A stretch of 64,000 nt of DNA from Amylibacter sp. GTDB lineage: Bacteria > Pseudomonadota > Alphaproteobacteria > Rhodobacterales > Rhodobacteraceae. The notes beneath the pieces were generated by a model, which had not been told where the DNA came from, searched no databases, and saw only the letters and a list, made by a program, of their open reading frames with translations. Where the stretch lies: contig JAJFHZ010000034.1 in assembly GCA_021775355.1 (NCBI GenBank), positions 186,001 through 250,000 of the forward strand, given 5' to 3'. Position 1 is the stretch's first letter; each line of letters begins with the position of its first letter. Below are positions 9,062 to 17,435 of the stretch, piece by piece. Made by a program: the position numbers and the translations under genes.

Positions 9062-10120
9062 TTAGCCGCGGCGACGTCCGCCTGAACGACGCCCACGCGC
9101 ACCCGCTTCAGCACCGGACGCAGTCGGGGCACGGTTTGCCTTGATCCATGCGGCCCCGTGCGGGTCGTTGTTGGTCAGGAAATTGGCCGCACGAATGGCG
9201 GTCATTTCAGAACCTGCTTTGGACTGAAACGATCCCATTCCCGTCAGGCTTGCCAGAAGTTCCGGGTCAATATCGGCGGGCACGATAATGCCGGCGACTG
9301 CCAATGCTTCCAGTTTTTCTTCCATCTTCTTTTGGGTGATGGGCAGTTGGATCGGGTTCATGATCGCGGATGTCATGCCGGCAGCCATAGCCATTGGTAA
9401 AAACGCGTTGTTGATGCCGTGACGGTTGGGCAAACCAAAAGAAATATTCGATGCACCACACGTCGTATTTACGCCCAGTTCAGTGCGTAATTTACGCACT
9501 AGTTCAAAGACTTGCAAACCGGCTGTGGCCATAGCCCCGATGGGCATAACCAACGGATCAACCACGATATCATGGGCCGGAATACCGAAATCCGCGGCAC
9601 GTTCGACAATTTTCTTGGCGACTGCAAAGCGGACTTCAGGGTCTTCGGAAATACCGCTGTCGTCATTGGAAATGGCAACAACTGGCACATTGTATTTCTT
9701 TACCAAAGGTAAAATAGCTTCCAGACGATCCTCTTCACCTGTCACGGAATTCAGCAACGGGCGGCCTTCGCAAGCGGCGAGGCCCGCTTCCAACGCGGCA
9801 GGAACCGAACTGTCGATGCACAAGGGAATATCAACTAGATTTTGTACCATGGTCAGCACTTTTGTCATCAAGGGCGGCTCGGTTTCATTGGGGTTCGGGT
9901 TGGAATTGTAAACTACGCCTGCGTTGATATCGAGCATAGTGGCACCGGCGGCCACTTGCGCCAGCGCATCTTTTTCCACTGTGGAAAAGTCGCCCGCTTC
10001 CAGCTCTGCGGCCAATTTTTTGCGGCCCGTTGGATTGATCCGTTCCCCGATCACGCAAAATGGTTGGTCAAAACCGATAATCGCGGTTTGGGTTTTACTT
10101 TCGACAATCGTGCGTGTCAT
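9062..10120 (-). CDS. Methyltetrahydrofolate:corrinoid methyltransferase (pterin-binding family)
   Basis: Members move a methyl group between tetrahydrofolate and a corrinoid protein. Pterin-binding motifs GERINPTG (25-32) and DINAG (64-68) are plain, followed by the TIM-barrel segments expected for MtgA/AcsE-type enzymes. At 352 residues it is longer than the catalytic core because of a low-complexity Gly/Arg tail ending GRRSGGRRRG. An AAGGA ribosome site lies eight bases before the ATG. The MTHFR-like gene is 12 bases upstream on the same strand, indicating an operon that would pass methyl groups through folate. No corrinoid carrier protein is encoded in the window. Confidence 0.92.
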   Translation of the reverse strand: MTRTIVESKTQTAIIGFDQPFCVIGERINPTGRKKLAAELEAGDFSTVEKDALAQVAAGATMLDINAGVVYNSNPNPNETEPPLMTKVLTMVQNLVDIPLCIDSSVPAALEAGLAACEGRPLLNSVTGEEDRLEAILPLVKKYNVPVVAISNDDSGISEDPEVRFAVAKKIVERAADFGIPAHDIVVDPLVMPIGAMATAGLQVFELVRKLRTELGVNTTCGASNISFGLPNRHGINNAFLPMAMAAGMTSAIMNPIQLPITQKKMEEKLEALAVAGIIVPADIDPELLASLTGMGSFQSKAGSEMTAIRAANFLTNNDPHGAAWIKANRAPTASGAEAGARGRRSGGRRRG

Positions 10121-10132
10121 GGTTGTAGTCCT

Positions 10133-11056
10133 TTAGGAGTGTGAAGCGGGGACAGCAGAGCTGCCACCGTGTGTCATAGCCCAAGTGGCATTGGTTTTGA
10201 TGCCACCAAGCGGGAAGAAGTGAACTTTTGCAATGTTAAAGTCGGGATGTGCGGCTTTATGGTCGGCCAGTTCGGATAATATTGAATTTGGCTCAAATGG
10301 CAGCAACAGTTTGGTCACGTCCTTGGCGCGTTTTTGCAAAACGCGTAATGAAGGCCCAACGCCGCAAGCGATGGCGAATTTAATCATTGTCTGCAATTTG
10401 GCAGGACCGGCAATACCGATATGCACAGGAATATCAATACCTTGTGCGACTAGATTGTCAGCCCATTTGATCACGGGGCCGCTTTCAAAACAGAACTGTG
10501 TCGCCAGTGCCATTTTCGCGTCGGTGCGTTTGGAAAACTCCTGTTTCCAGGAAAGCGCCGCAGTCACGTTTTTCGTACTACCATCGGGATCAATGTCCTT
10601 GTTAACCTCCGGGTGGCCTGCAACATGCAGATTGGTGAAGCCCGCTTTGTCGAAGAGGCCGGTTTCCAACAATTGCATGGAACAGTGATAATCCCCATGC
10701 GGTTTTTCAACACCGCCTGCAAGAAGCAGTGCTTGTTTTACATCCGCTTCACCCTGATAACGCGCAATCCAGTCTGCCAGCGTTGCTTCATCCTTGATGA
10801 TGCGAGCAGGGAAGTGCGGCATGACCGCGTAACCTTCGTCCTTGATGCGTTTGGCGGTTGCTACCATATCGTCGATCGGTGTGCCTTCGATATGAGCGAC
10901 ATAGATCCGTGTACCTTTGGGCAAAAGATCGCGAAAATCTTCGATCTTTTCAGCCGTGCGCGGCATCACTTCGATGGAATAGCCTTGAAGGAACGCCTCT
11001 AAATGTGCGCTAACCGTATCAACATCTTTTTTGCGTGCAAAATTCAACAGAGCCAT
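10133..11056 (-). CDS. Methylenetetrahydrofolate reductase-family protein
   Basis: MTHFR-superfamily flavoproteins interconvert methylene- and methyl-tetrahydrofolate. Typical barrel elements appear in order: YVAHIEGT, LLAGGVEKPHGDY, VAGHPEV and ATQFCFE. The ATG at 11056 gives 307 residues beginning MALLNF, with AAAGG nine bases upstream. A GTG at 11095 overlapping the preceding stop (GTGA) is the alternative and would add 13 residues. The gene lies between the small virulence-factor-domain gene and the corrinoid methyltransferase, 12 bases before the latter. The sequence is divergent from the biosynthetic MetF, so a catabolic role in methyl oxidation is the better inference. Confidence 0.88.
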   Translation of the reverse strand: MALLNFARKKDVDTVSAHLEAFLQGYSIEVMPRTAEKIEDFRDLLPKGTRIYVAHIEGTPIDDMVATAKRIKDEGYAVMPHFPARIIKDEATLADWIARYQGEADVKQALLLAGGVEKPHGDYHCSMQLLETGLFDKAGFTNLHVAGHPEVNKDIDPDGSTKNVTAALSWKQEFSKRTDAKMALATQFCFESGPVIKWADNLVAQGIDIPVHIGIAGPAKLQTMIKFAIACGVGPSLRVLQKRAKDVTKLLLPFEPNSILSELADHKAAHPDFNIAKVHFFPLGGIKTNATWAMTHGGSSAVPASHS

Positions 11057-11091
11057 CTGCCGTAACCTTTCATAAAAGGGAATAACCCTTG

Positions 11092-11391
11092 TCACTTTTT
11101 CCAGCCGTCGTTTGCGATCAACTGTTTTATCTTGTCTTTGTCATATGCCGCATCCAGCTTTTCAGCTTCGCTGTGTGCAACGGTATCTTGTTCGCCTTCG
11201 ACGGCGTAAGGGGTGGCTTTGCGCCATTCTGCCAGATACGCGTCCGAATCCTTGGCATCGATTTTCATCGCACAACGGTCGATTGCCTGTTCAAACCGTT
11301 CCGGCAATTGAACTTTTGCACCGCGCCGTCCTTTGCCCACAATCACTTGAGCAGGGATGTCGCGCCAATAAACCACTGTTACGTCCGGCAT
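11092..11391 (-). CDS. Small virulence-factor-domain protein (PF13769-like)
   Basis: A 99-residue cytoplasmic protein beginning MPDVTVVYWRDIPAQVIV. This matches the short family named virulence factor in alphaproteobacteria, where it sits beside MTHFR-like and corrinoid methyltransferase genes. The ATG at 11391 has AAGGA seven bases upstream; an earlier in-frame start at 11460 has no such site. It heads the leftward operon, with the MTHFR-like start about 35 bases after its stop. The name is historical and says nothing of its biochemistry. A scaffold or accessory role in the corrinoid/folate pathway is inference. Confidence 0.75.
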   Translation of the reverse strand: MPDVTVVYWRDIPAQVIVGKGRRGAKVQLPERFEQAIDRCAMKIDAKDSDAYLAEWRKATPYAVEGEQDTVAHSEAEKLDAAYDKDKIKQLIANDGWKK

Positions 11392-11564
11392 GTTAATTCC
11401 TTTTCTGGCTTCACGCCTAGCGCGTGTTACATCGATTCCTACGTCGTTTTTCGACTTCAATGCCCGTAGAAGCGACAGATTTATACTTTACACCAAGTGC
11501 GATGTTACTTGATATATATCTTACCCGCGCGTAACGTCATAATATTGTTACTTAGGAGTATAGG

Positions 11565-12671
11565 ATGCCGGCGGAAAGGGCGAAAAAATCGGATTTTTCC
11601 GCGAACGGGCATGTCGGCGTGAAAACGAAGACCCGTGTGGGTGAACTGTTTGCAGCTTTGGACCTGGGTACGAACTCTTGCCGTATGCTGATTGCGCGCC
11701 CCGATGGTGATGAATTTGTTGTCATTGACGCGTTTTCGAAAGTGGTTCATTTGGGCAAGGGTTTGGAAGAGCACGGCACACTGTCGCGTGCTGCGATCAA
11801 CCGCACGATACAAGCCTTGCATATATGCCAGAAAAAACTGAAAAATCACGGTGTTACCAACGCCCGCCTAGTTGCGACAGAAGCATGTCGTCGGGCCAGC
11901 AACGGTAAGACGTTCGTTCAACAGGTCAAAGCCAAAACCGGCCTTCAGCTGGAAATCATTCAACCCGCGGAAGAAGTGCGTCTGGCCGTTGTCAGCTGTG
12001 CGCCGCATGTGGCGCCTGAAACCGAACAGCTGTTGGTCATAGACATTGGCGGCGGTTCAACCGAATTGGCCTGGATTGATCTAACGGGTGTACGCCCTGA
12101 GGAGCGTTCGAATGCTTTGCGTAACATGAAAATGGCCTGTACCAAAACCAACAAATGCCATCCCGGCGGGGTGCAGATGGTCGATTGGATTTCCGTGCCC
12201 TTGGGCGTGGCAACGCTGAATGACCAGTTTAATGATGTCGATTGCGATACCGCGCGATTTGCCCTGATGTCCTGCGCTTTTGAAGATGCGGTGGCGGAAT
12301 TTGGCCGTAGGGTCGATTTTTCCGATGCGGTGGCGCGCGGCGCTTTTCAGATTATCGGCACATCGGGAACAGTAACGACGGTTGCAGCCTCTTTCAAAGG
12401 TTTGAAACGCTATGAACGGGATTTGATCGACGGGGTGTCGATGTCGGCGGATGAGGTTGAACAGGTGACGCAACAATATTTGCGTCTTGGTATGTCCGGA
12501 CGGCGAAAAGCTGCGTGTATCGGCAATGACCGGTGTGAGCTAATTATGTCTGGCGCTGCCATTCTGCAAGGTGTATTGCGGGTTTGGCCCACGGATAAAC
12601 TGACAGTGGCAGATCGCGGTTTGCGCGAAGGACTGCTTTATTCGCAGATGGCCGAGAAACGGTTAAGTTAA
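11565..12671 (+). CDS. Exopolyphosphatase / guanosine pentaphosphatase family protein
   Basis: Ppx/GppA proteins hydrolyse polyphosphate or pppGpp. The ASKHA phosphate-1 loop is at 33-38 (DLGTNS), a second motif is DIGGGSTEL, and a TSGTVTT loop follows. At 368 residues it is the short two-domain form, lacking the C-terminal helical domain of E. coli Ppx. An AGGAG ribosome site precedes the ATG. It diverges from the one-carbon operon across about 170 bases and is followed by rlmE, a common arrangement in Rhodobacterales. Whether Ppx or GppA activity dominates cannot be told. Confidence 0.9.
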   Translation: MPAERAKKSDFSANGHVGVKTKTRVGELFAALDLGTNSCRMLIARPDGDEFVVIDAFSKVVHLGKGLEEHGTLSRAAINRTIQALHICQKKLKNHGVTNARLVATEACRRASNGKTFVQQVKAKTGLQLEIIQPAEEVRLAVVSCAPHVAPETEQLLVIDIGGGSTELAWIDLTGVRPEERSNALRNMKMACTKTNKCHPGGVQMVDWISVPLGVATLNDQFNDVDCDTARFALMSCAFEDAVAEFGRRVDFSDAVARGAFQIIGTSGTVTTVAASFKGLKRYERDLIDGVSMSADEVEQVTQQYLRLGMSGRRKAACIGNDRCELIMSGAAILQGVLRVWPTDKLTVADRGLREGLLYSQMAEKRLS

Positions 12672-12787
12672 GTTAAAGTGGATTGTGTTTGGTCTGCGAA
12701 GCAGAGTAAATGCAACCCATTGTCCGTGGCAATGAAGTAAAACAAATATCTTGCCATATTGTTGCAGGATTTTAGAACGGTTAAATC

Positions 12788-13495
12788 ATGGCAAAAGAAA
12801 AAGGTAGCTCGGGGCGCGGCTTGCGCGATTTGCGCACGCGGGTGAAATCCGCCAAAGGGCGGCGGTTATCATCTACCTTGTGGCTGGACCGTCAGCTGAA
12901 CGATCCTTATGTACAACGCGCCAAGAAAGACGGTTACCGCGGCCGGGCTGCCTATAAGATCATGGAACTAGACGATAAATTCCGCTTTCTGGTGCCGGGC
13001 GCGCGGGTGGTTGATCTGGGCTGTGCACCGGGGGGCTGGATACAAGTGGCCGTGCCGCGCATTAACGCATTAGGCACACGTAAAAGCAAAGAGATCGGTA
13101 CAATTCTGGGTATTGATCTGCAAGAGGTTGATCCGATCCCGGGTTCGGACATTCGTTTGCTGGATTTTCTGGATGAAGGGGCGGATGATCTGGTCAAGGA
13201 ATGGCTGGGCGGCAAGGCCGATGTGGTAATGTCCGATATGGCGGCATCCAGTTCGGGGCATAAACAGACCGATCACTTGCGCATCATTAACCTGTGCGAA
13301 GCCGCGGCCTATTTCGCCTTTGACGTGCTGGATGAGGGCGGCACATTCGTGGCCAAAGTACTGGCAGGCGGGGCCGAGGGTGATTTGCAAAAACTGCTGA
13401 AAGAAAAGTTCACCAAAGTCGCCAATATGAAACCGCCCAGCAGCCGCGCGGACAGTTCTGAAAAATTTGTGGTGGCAACGGGGTTTCGTGGGTAG
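12788..13495 (+). CDS. rlmE: 23S rRNA (uridine-2'-O-)-methyltransferase
   Basis: RlmE/RrmJ/FtsJ methylates U2552 of 23S rRNA in the assembling 50S subunit, using SAM. The 235-residue protein shows the SAM loop DLGCAPGGW (76-84) and a plausible catalytic KDKE tetrad at Lys57, Asp150, Lys190 and Glu225. The basic N-terminal 30 residues probably contact rRNA. It lies about 115 bases after the ppx/gppA gene on the same strand and may be read through from it. Confidence 0.95.
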   Translation: MAKEKGSSGRGLRDLRTRVKSAKGRRLSSTLWLDRQLNDPYVQRAKKDGYRGRAAYKIMELDDKFRFLVPGARVVDLGCAPGGWIQVAVPRINALGTRKSKEIGTILGIDLQEVDPIPGSDIRLLDFLDEGADDLVKEWLGGKADVVMSDMAASSSGHKQTDHLRIINLCEAAAYFAFDVLDEGGTFVAKVLAGGAEGDLQKLLKEKFTKVANMKPPSSRADSSEKFVVATGFRG

Positions 13496-13547
13496 GTTGG
13501 GCTAATAGTTGATATGAATATTACAGATATTTTCTGGTAATGGTGAA

Positions 13548-13943
13548 ATGAATTATTTCTTAAAGCTTATGCTTTGTATAGTTGCACTCATAGCAATAGA
13601 TCGTGGGCTATCAAATTGGGCAAATCAAAACATTCTAGCAAGAAACGCTGATTTTGAAGATAATTATGACCACGACGCTTTGGAATGGTCTGGCTTATCT
13701 GCACAGCTCTGCAAGAAAAACCAAGAATTTCTTATTTATACATACCAAACATGTTTTGATGTACATGCGAATAGGGAAAATACAGGTGAATGGGTTGCTT
13801 TATATTACTATACTCGTCCTCGCCCGAAATTTTCCTTATCAAGACTATTTATGTCATCAAAGTATTATTTTCATGAACTACCATATGGAAAAGTACTTTA
13901 TTCTATAAAATATGGTGGAAAGATTAAAAGGAAACGTTATTAA
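13548..13943 (+). CDS. Hypothetical AT-rich protein with N-terminal membrane anchor
   Basis: A 131-residue protein with a hydrophobic N-terminus (residues 4-18) that could be a signal peptide or a single membrane anchor. A charged, aromatic body follows with two Cys (54 and 69) and a basic C-terminal end, KRKRY. A ribosome-like GGTGA precedes the ATG. It is clearly more AT-rich than its neighbours, and its stop is followed at once by another ATG (13944), suggesting coupled translation of a now short second frame. No family was recognised. Base composition and position suggest horizontally acquired sequence. Confidence 0.55.
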   Translation: MNYFLKLMLCIVALIAIDRGLSNWANQNILARNADFEDNYDHDALEWSGLSAQLCKKNQEFLIYTYQTCFDVHANRENTGEWVALYYYTRPRPKFSLSRLFMSSKYYFHELPYGKVLYSIKYGGKIKRKRY

Positions 13944-14096
13944 ATGACTTATATTTCTGGACTGGCTGAACTTGCTGACGATGCATATGCTGAGGTAGCA
14001 AATGTAGGGTGGGTGATCTCCACGTGTAACAGCATCAACCCCGTAACCAAAATCATCTGTTTATTATCTATTCGTATAACCAATGCCACTTTGTAA
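13944..14096 (+). pseudogene. Short frame coupled to the hypothetical gene; probable 5' remnant
   Basis: The ATG follows the TAA of the preceding gene without a gap. About 20 codons read like the start of a soluble protein (MTYISGLAELADDAYAEVAN), then the sequence loses coding character around 14005 and stops at 14096, giving 50 residues. I read it as the surviving start of a larger gene whose body was deleted; a genuine small protein is the alternative. No function can be given. Confidence 0.35.
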
Positions 14097-14504
14097 AGTC
14101 ATTCTTGGCTGGATGCGGGTTGAAGTTCCCCCTCATGCGCCACCGTACGCAGCCTTTACGCATTCGCAATCACCTTGCGTGTATAACACCTCCGTCGACA
14201 AAAGTAGTTAACGGGTTTTTAAAGGGCAGGTAACAGCGCCAAATGCGAAAGCCACCAGACTTAACGGTTAAGTATAGGTGCAAAGGGTAAAACCTTTGTT
14301 CGGTCTTATAGCTACACGGCAGGCCTACCTTTCTTATAATAACCACCCTATATAATATGAAAACCCGTCAACCGGATAACGGCGACGGGGTAAAAGCCGT
14401 GGGTGCGTCAAAGAAAATCACGTGCAAGTCATTTTCCCTCTAGCTTTATTCCCCAATCGTTTTACGGTTTTCCCGAACGGACCGTGCATCATTGGGAGAA
14501 TGGG
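14097..14504. other. 408-base non-coding gap with a CtrA-like box and tandem TATAAT hexamers
   Basis: No convincing gene or known RNA was recognised in this gap. It holds TTAA-N7-TTAA at 14208-14222, a second TTAA-N3-TTAA at 14261-14271, a small AAAGG/CCTTT hairpin near 14282-14297, and TATAAT hexamers at 14335-14340 and 14351-14356. A CCCGTC/GACGGG inverted repeat lies around 14365-14390. The TATAAT and hairpin elements could form the promoter and leader of the oxidoreductase gene at 14505. RNase P, tmRNA and cobalamin riboswitch signatures were looked for by eye and not found. Confidence 0.4.
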
Positions 14505-16538
14505 ATGGCGCATAAAAAGGATATATTATTACAACCCTTTCAGCTGAAACATCTGACGTTGAAAAACCGTATTTTATCAACGCCGCACGAACCGGCCTAT
14601 TCCGAAGACGGTATGCCCAAAGAACGTTATCAGCTGTATCATGAAGCGAAAGCCAAGGGCGGTATTGGGATGACCATGTTCGGCGGTTCCGCCAGTATAG
14701 CCGCCGACAGCCCATCGGTATTCGGGCAGCTTAATCTAGCCACGGATGACATAATTCCCTATTTTCGCGAATTTTCAGACCGCATTCACAAACATGACTG
14801 CGGCATTATTTGCCAAGTGTCCCATATGGGTCGGCGTACGGTTTGGGATATGGCCGATTGGTTGCCCGTTATCGCGCCCAGCCGCGTGCGTGAACCCGCA
14901 CATCGCGCCTTTCCTAAAGAGATGGATATGGCAGATATCGCGCGGGTACGCCAAGCCTATGCGGATGCGGCGGTGCGGTGCAAAGAAGGCGGCTTGGATG
15001 GTTGCGAGGTGTTAAACCATGGGCATATGCCGGAACAGTTTTTATCACCGCTGACCAATTTTCGCACCGATGCTTATGGTGGTTCACTGGAAAACCGTTT
15101 GCGGTTTACGTTGGAAATACTGAGCGCAATGCGCGATGCGGTCGGGCCTGATTTTATTATCGGTATTCGGCAGGGCCTGAATGAAGATGATCCAAACGGT
15201 CTTAGCCTGCAAGAAGGCACCGAAGCGGCTCGGATAATCTCGGAAACCGGCTTGGTCGATTATATGACGGCCAATTTCGGTAAAATAGATACCGATCATG
15301 CGCTAAGCTATCATATCCCCGGTATGCGTTTTCCGTTGGCCCCTTGGGTGGCACAACTGGCCCAAGTGCGTGATCAAATCAAAGTGCCGGTGTTTCATGC
15401 CTGTAAGATCGCCGATCTGTCTTCGGCGCGACACGCCATTGAAAGCGGAGCGTTGGATATGGTGGGCATGGTACGGGCGCATATTGCAGACCCCAATATC
15501 GTGAACAAGCTTGCGGCCGGCAAAGAAGACAGTATTCGGCCCTGTGTGGGTGCGGGTTATTGTCTGGACAGAATTTATGGCGGCGGTGGTACTTTATGCG
15601 TGCATAATGCGGCCACGGGGCGTGAAGCCACTATGCCCCATGTGGTTGAACCTGCGACGGGCAAACGTAAAAAGGTCGTGATCGTTGGCGGTGGCCCGGC
15701 GGGGCTGGAAGCGGCAAGGGTCAGTGCGGAACGCGGCCATGAAGTTGTTTTGTTTGAAGCAACGGGCACCTTGGGCGGTCAAATCAATCTGGCGGCCCGT
15801 GCGGGCTGGCGCAAAGACCTGATCGGCATTGTCGATTGGTTACGAGCAGAGGTGGAACGTTTGGAGGTGGATATTCGGTGGAATACATTTGCCGATGATG
15901 ATCTGGTTCAGGCCGAACAACCCGATGTTGTCGTCGTTGCAACAGGCGGGTTGCCCGACACGGATTATGTGGCAGGTGGAGAACACGCGATTAGCACATG
16001 GGATGTTCTGGCGGGCCAAGACATCAGCGGCTCGGTTCTTGTTTACGATGACAACGGCCAGTTCCAAGGTCCTAGCTGTGCCGATTTCCTAAGCCGAAAT
16101 GCGGATGTAAGCGTAGAGTTGATCACGCCGGATCGCATGGCGGCACAGGATATGGGAACGCTTAACTTCCCGATTTTCATGGAGCATTTTTATCAAAACG
16201 GGGTCACTGTAACGCCCGATCATCGGCTGCATTCTGTTGCAAAAGAAGGCAACCGCTTGCGGGTCACCTTTAGTAATGAGTTCAATGGGCCGGATATTGA
16301 ACGTCTGGTGGATTATCTGGTTGTGGAACACGGAACGCTGCCGATGAATGAAGTGTATGCGGATTTGCGTTCGTTTTCCGCCAACAATGGCGTGATAGAT
16401 TATGACCTGCTTCAGGCCAATCAACCGCAATCTGACAACGGGGAAAGTTTCCAACTATATTCCATAGGTGATGCAGTGTCTTGCCGGAATATTCATGCGG
16501 CGATTTATGATGCATTGCGGCTTTGCAAAGATTTGTAA
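14505..16538 (+). CDS. NADH:flavin oxidoreductase, DgcA/N-methylproline demethylase-like
   Basis: A 677-residue three-part flavoprotein: an Old Yellow Enzyme TIM barrel (about 1-340), an iron-sulfur segment, and a pyridine-nucleotide-disulfide-oxidoreductase half with GGGPAG at 395-400. This architecture is shared by trimethylamine dehydrogenase, dimethylglycine demethylase DgcA and stachydrine/N-methylproline demethylases. The ATG at 14505 is chosen for GGGAGA just upstream and for the family N-terminus; an open frame extends 34 codons further. Cluster ligands Cys347, Cys353 and Cys365 remain, but the second ligand position is Ala350. Likely role: oxidative N-demethylation of a methylated amine or betaine; substrate uncertain. 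Confidence 0.85.
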   Translation: MAHKKDILLQPFQLKHLTLKNRILSTPHEPAYSEDGMPKERYQLYHEAKAKGGIGMTMFGGSASIAADSPSVFGQLNLATDDIIPYFREFSDRIHKHDCGIICQVSHMGRRTVWDMADWLPVIAPSRVREPAHRAFPKEMDMADIARVRQAYADAAVRCKEGGLDGCEVLNHGHMPEQFLSPLTNFRTDAYGGSLENRLRFTLEILSAMRDAVGPDFIIGIRQGLNEDDPNGLSLQEGTEAARIISETGLVDYMTANFGKIDTDHALSYHIPGMRFPLAPWVAQLAQVRDQIKVPVFHACKIADLSSARHAIESGALDMVGMVRAHIADPNIVNKLAAGKEDSIRPCVGAGYCLDRIYGGGGTLCVHNAATGREATMPHVVEPATGKRKKVVIVGGGPAGLEAARVSAERGHEVVLFEATGTLGGQINLAARAGWRKDLIGIVDWLRAEVERLEVDIRWNTFADDDLVQAEQPDVVVVATGGLPDTDYVAGGEHAISTWDVLAGQDISGSVLVYDDNGQFQGPSCADFLSRNADVSVELITPDRMAAQDMGTLNFPIFMEHFYQNGVTVTPDHRLHSVAKEGNRLRVTFSNEFNGPDIERLVDYLVVEHGTLPMNEVYADLRSFSANNGVIDYDLLQANQPQSDNGESFQLYSIGDAVSCRNIHAAIYDALRLCKDL

Positions 16539-16544
16539 GTTGCT

Positions 16545-17435
16545 TCAGGTCTTCAGCTTCTGCAAATAGTCTTCGTGGAATTCAATATAACCGTTGGACG
16601 TGGATTTCAGGTGTTCGTCAGCCAGCCTGTGCAGATCGGGTAATTTGTGAAACGGCACGGCAGGGTAGGTATGGTGTTCGGCGTGATAAGGCATGTTCCA
16701 CGCCAAAAACCGCACAATACGGGTTGTAAACGTGGTGCGGGTGTTTTCGAACATATTGGCCACCATCGGGCAGCGGCCGTGTTCTGCCAATAGATAAAGC
16801 CGTAAAAACGGTTGGCCCAAAACAAGTGGCAATAGCCAACACCAGATCAGCCAAACCTGTCCCATCATCACTAAAAGCAGTGCAGATGCATAAATCGCCA
16901 GCATGATGCGGGCCTCTGAACGCAGCTTTGGTTTTGCCTTTTGCGGCACATATGGATCGTTGTTGGCGCGGATTGCATTTTTGATGATTTTGCCGATGTT
17001 GCCACGCCATAGCGGTATTGCCGATGCGTACCAGAGATATTGCAACACGGTTTCGGGCTTTGGCGTGTTCAGTTCCGGGTCTTTTCCGGGTTGATGGGTA
17101 TATTTGTGATGGGCAAGGTGGAAATATCGAAACCATGTCATCGGTAAAAATATAATAATGGAACATACCCGTCCAACATATGTGTTCAACCAGTTTGATT
17201 TAAACGGTGTTGCATGAACAGTTTCGTGTAATGTAGTGAAAACAAATGATAATAGTACACCTTGAGGCAGTATTAATATACCCCACAAAGGCAGTTGAAA
17301 TCCGATATAAAGACCGGCTAAAAAGATCAAACCCCAGTGCAACATAAGGTGCCGTAACGCAGGTGTATTACTGCGGCGGGTAAGAGTGGTGCGTTGCTCG
17401 GATGACAGAGAGCTTAGAAACGCTTTATGATCCAT
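16545..17435 (-). CDS. Membrane fatty acid desaturase-family protein
   Basis: A di-iron membrane oxygenase with the three histidine boxes HETVH (70-74), HLAHH (106-110) and HAEHH (251-255), plus hydrophobic spans between them, in 296 residues. The ATG at 17435 lies inside the end of the cupin gene (11-base overlap) with AAGGG upstream, so it is translationally coupled and last in a five-gene operon. Family members desaturate acyl chains or hydroxylate/ketolate carotenoids. The companions here are soluble amine and cupin enzymes, so the natural substrate may be neither. Confidence 0.87.
   Translation of the reverse strand: MDHKAFLSSLSSEQRTTLTRRSNTPALRHLMLHWGLIFLAGLYIGFQLPLWGILILPQGVLLSFVFTTLHETVHATPFKSNWLNTYVGRVCSIIIFLPMTWFRYFHLAHHKYTHQPGKDPELNTPKPETVLQYLWYASAIPLWRGNIGKIIKNAIRANNDPYVPQKAKPKLRSEARIMLAIYASALLLVMMGQVWLIWCWLLPLVLGQPFLRLYLLAEHGRCPMVANMFENTRTTFTTRIVRFLAWNMPYHAEHHTYPAVPFHKLPDLHRLADEHLKSTSNGYIEFHEDYLQKLKT

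Noticed and set aside
9062..9132. Long N-terminal extension of the membrane protein into the methyltransferase gene
   Set aside because: The extra 48 residues would be coded antiphase within the conserved methyltransferase tail and lack a ribosome site; the ATG at 8988 is simpler.
11392..11564. Cobalamin riboswitch ahead of the corrinoid operon
   Set aside because: No B12-box-like core sequence is visible on the minus strand; the gap is only about 170 bases and shared with ppx/gppA.
14097..14504. A known structured RNA (RNase P, tmRNA or cobalamin riboswitch)
   Set aside because: Short stretches looked suggestive, but none of the universal core motifs of these RNAs could be found in order.
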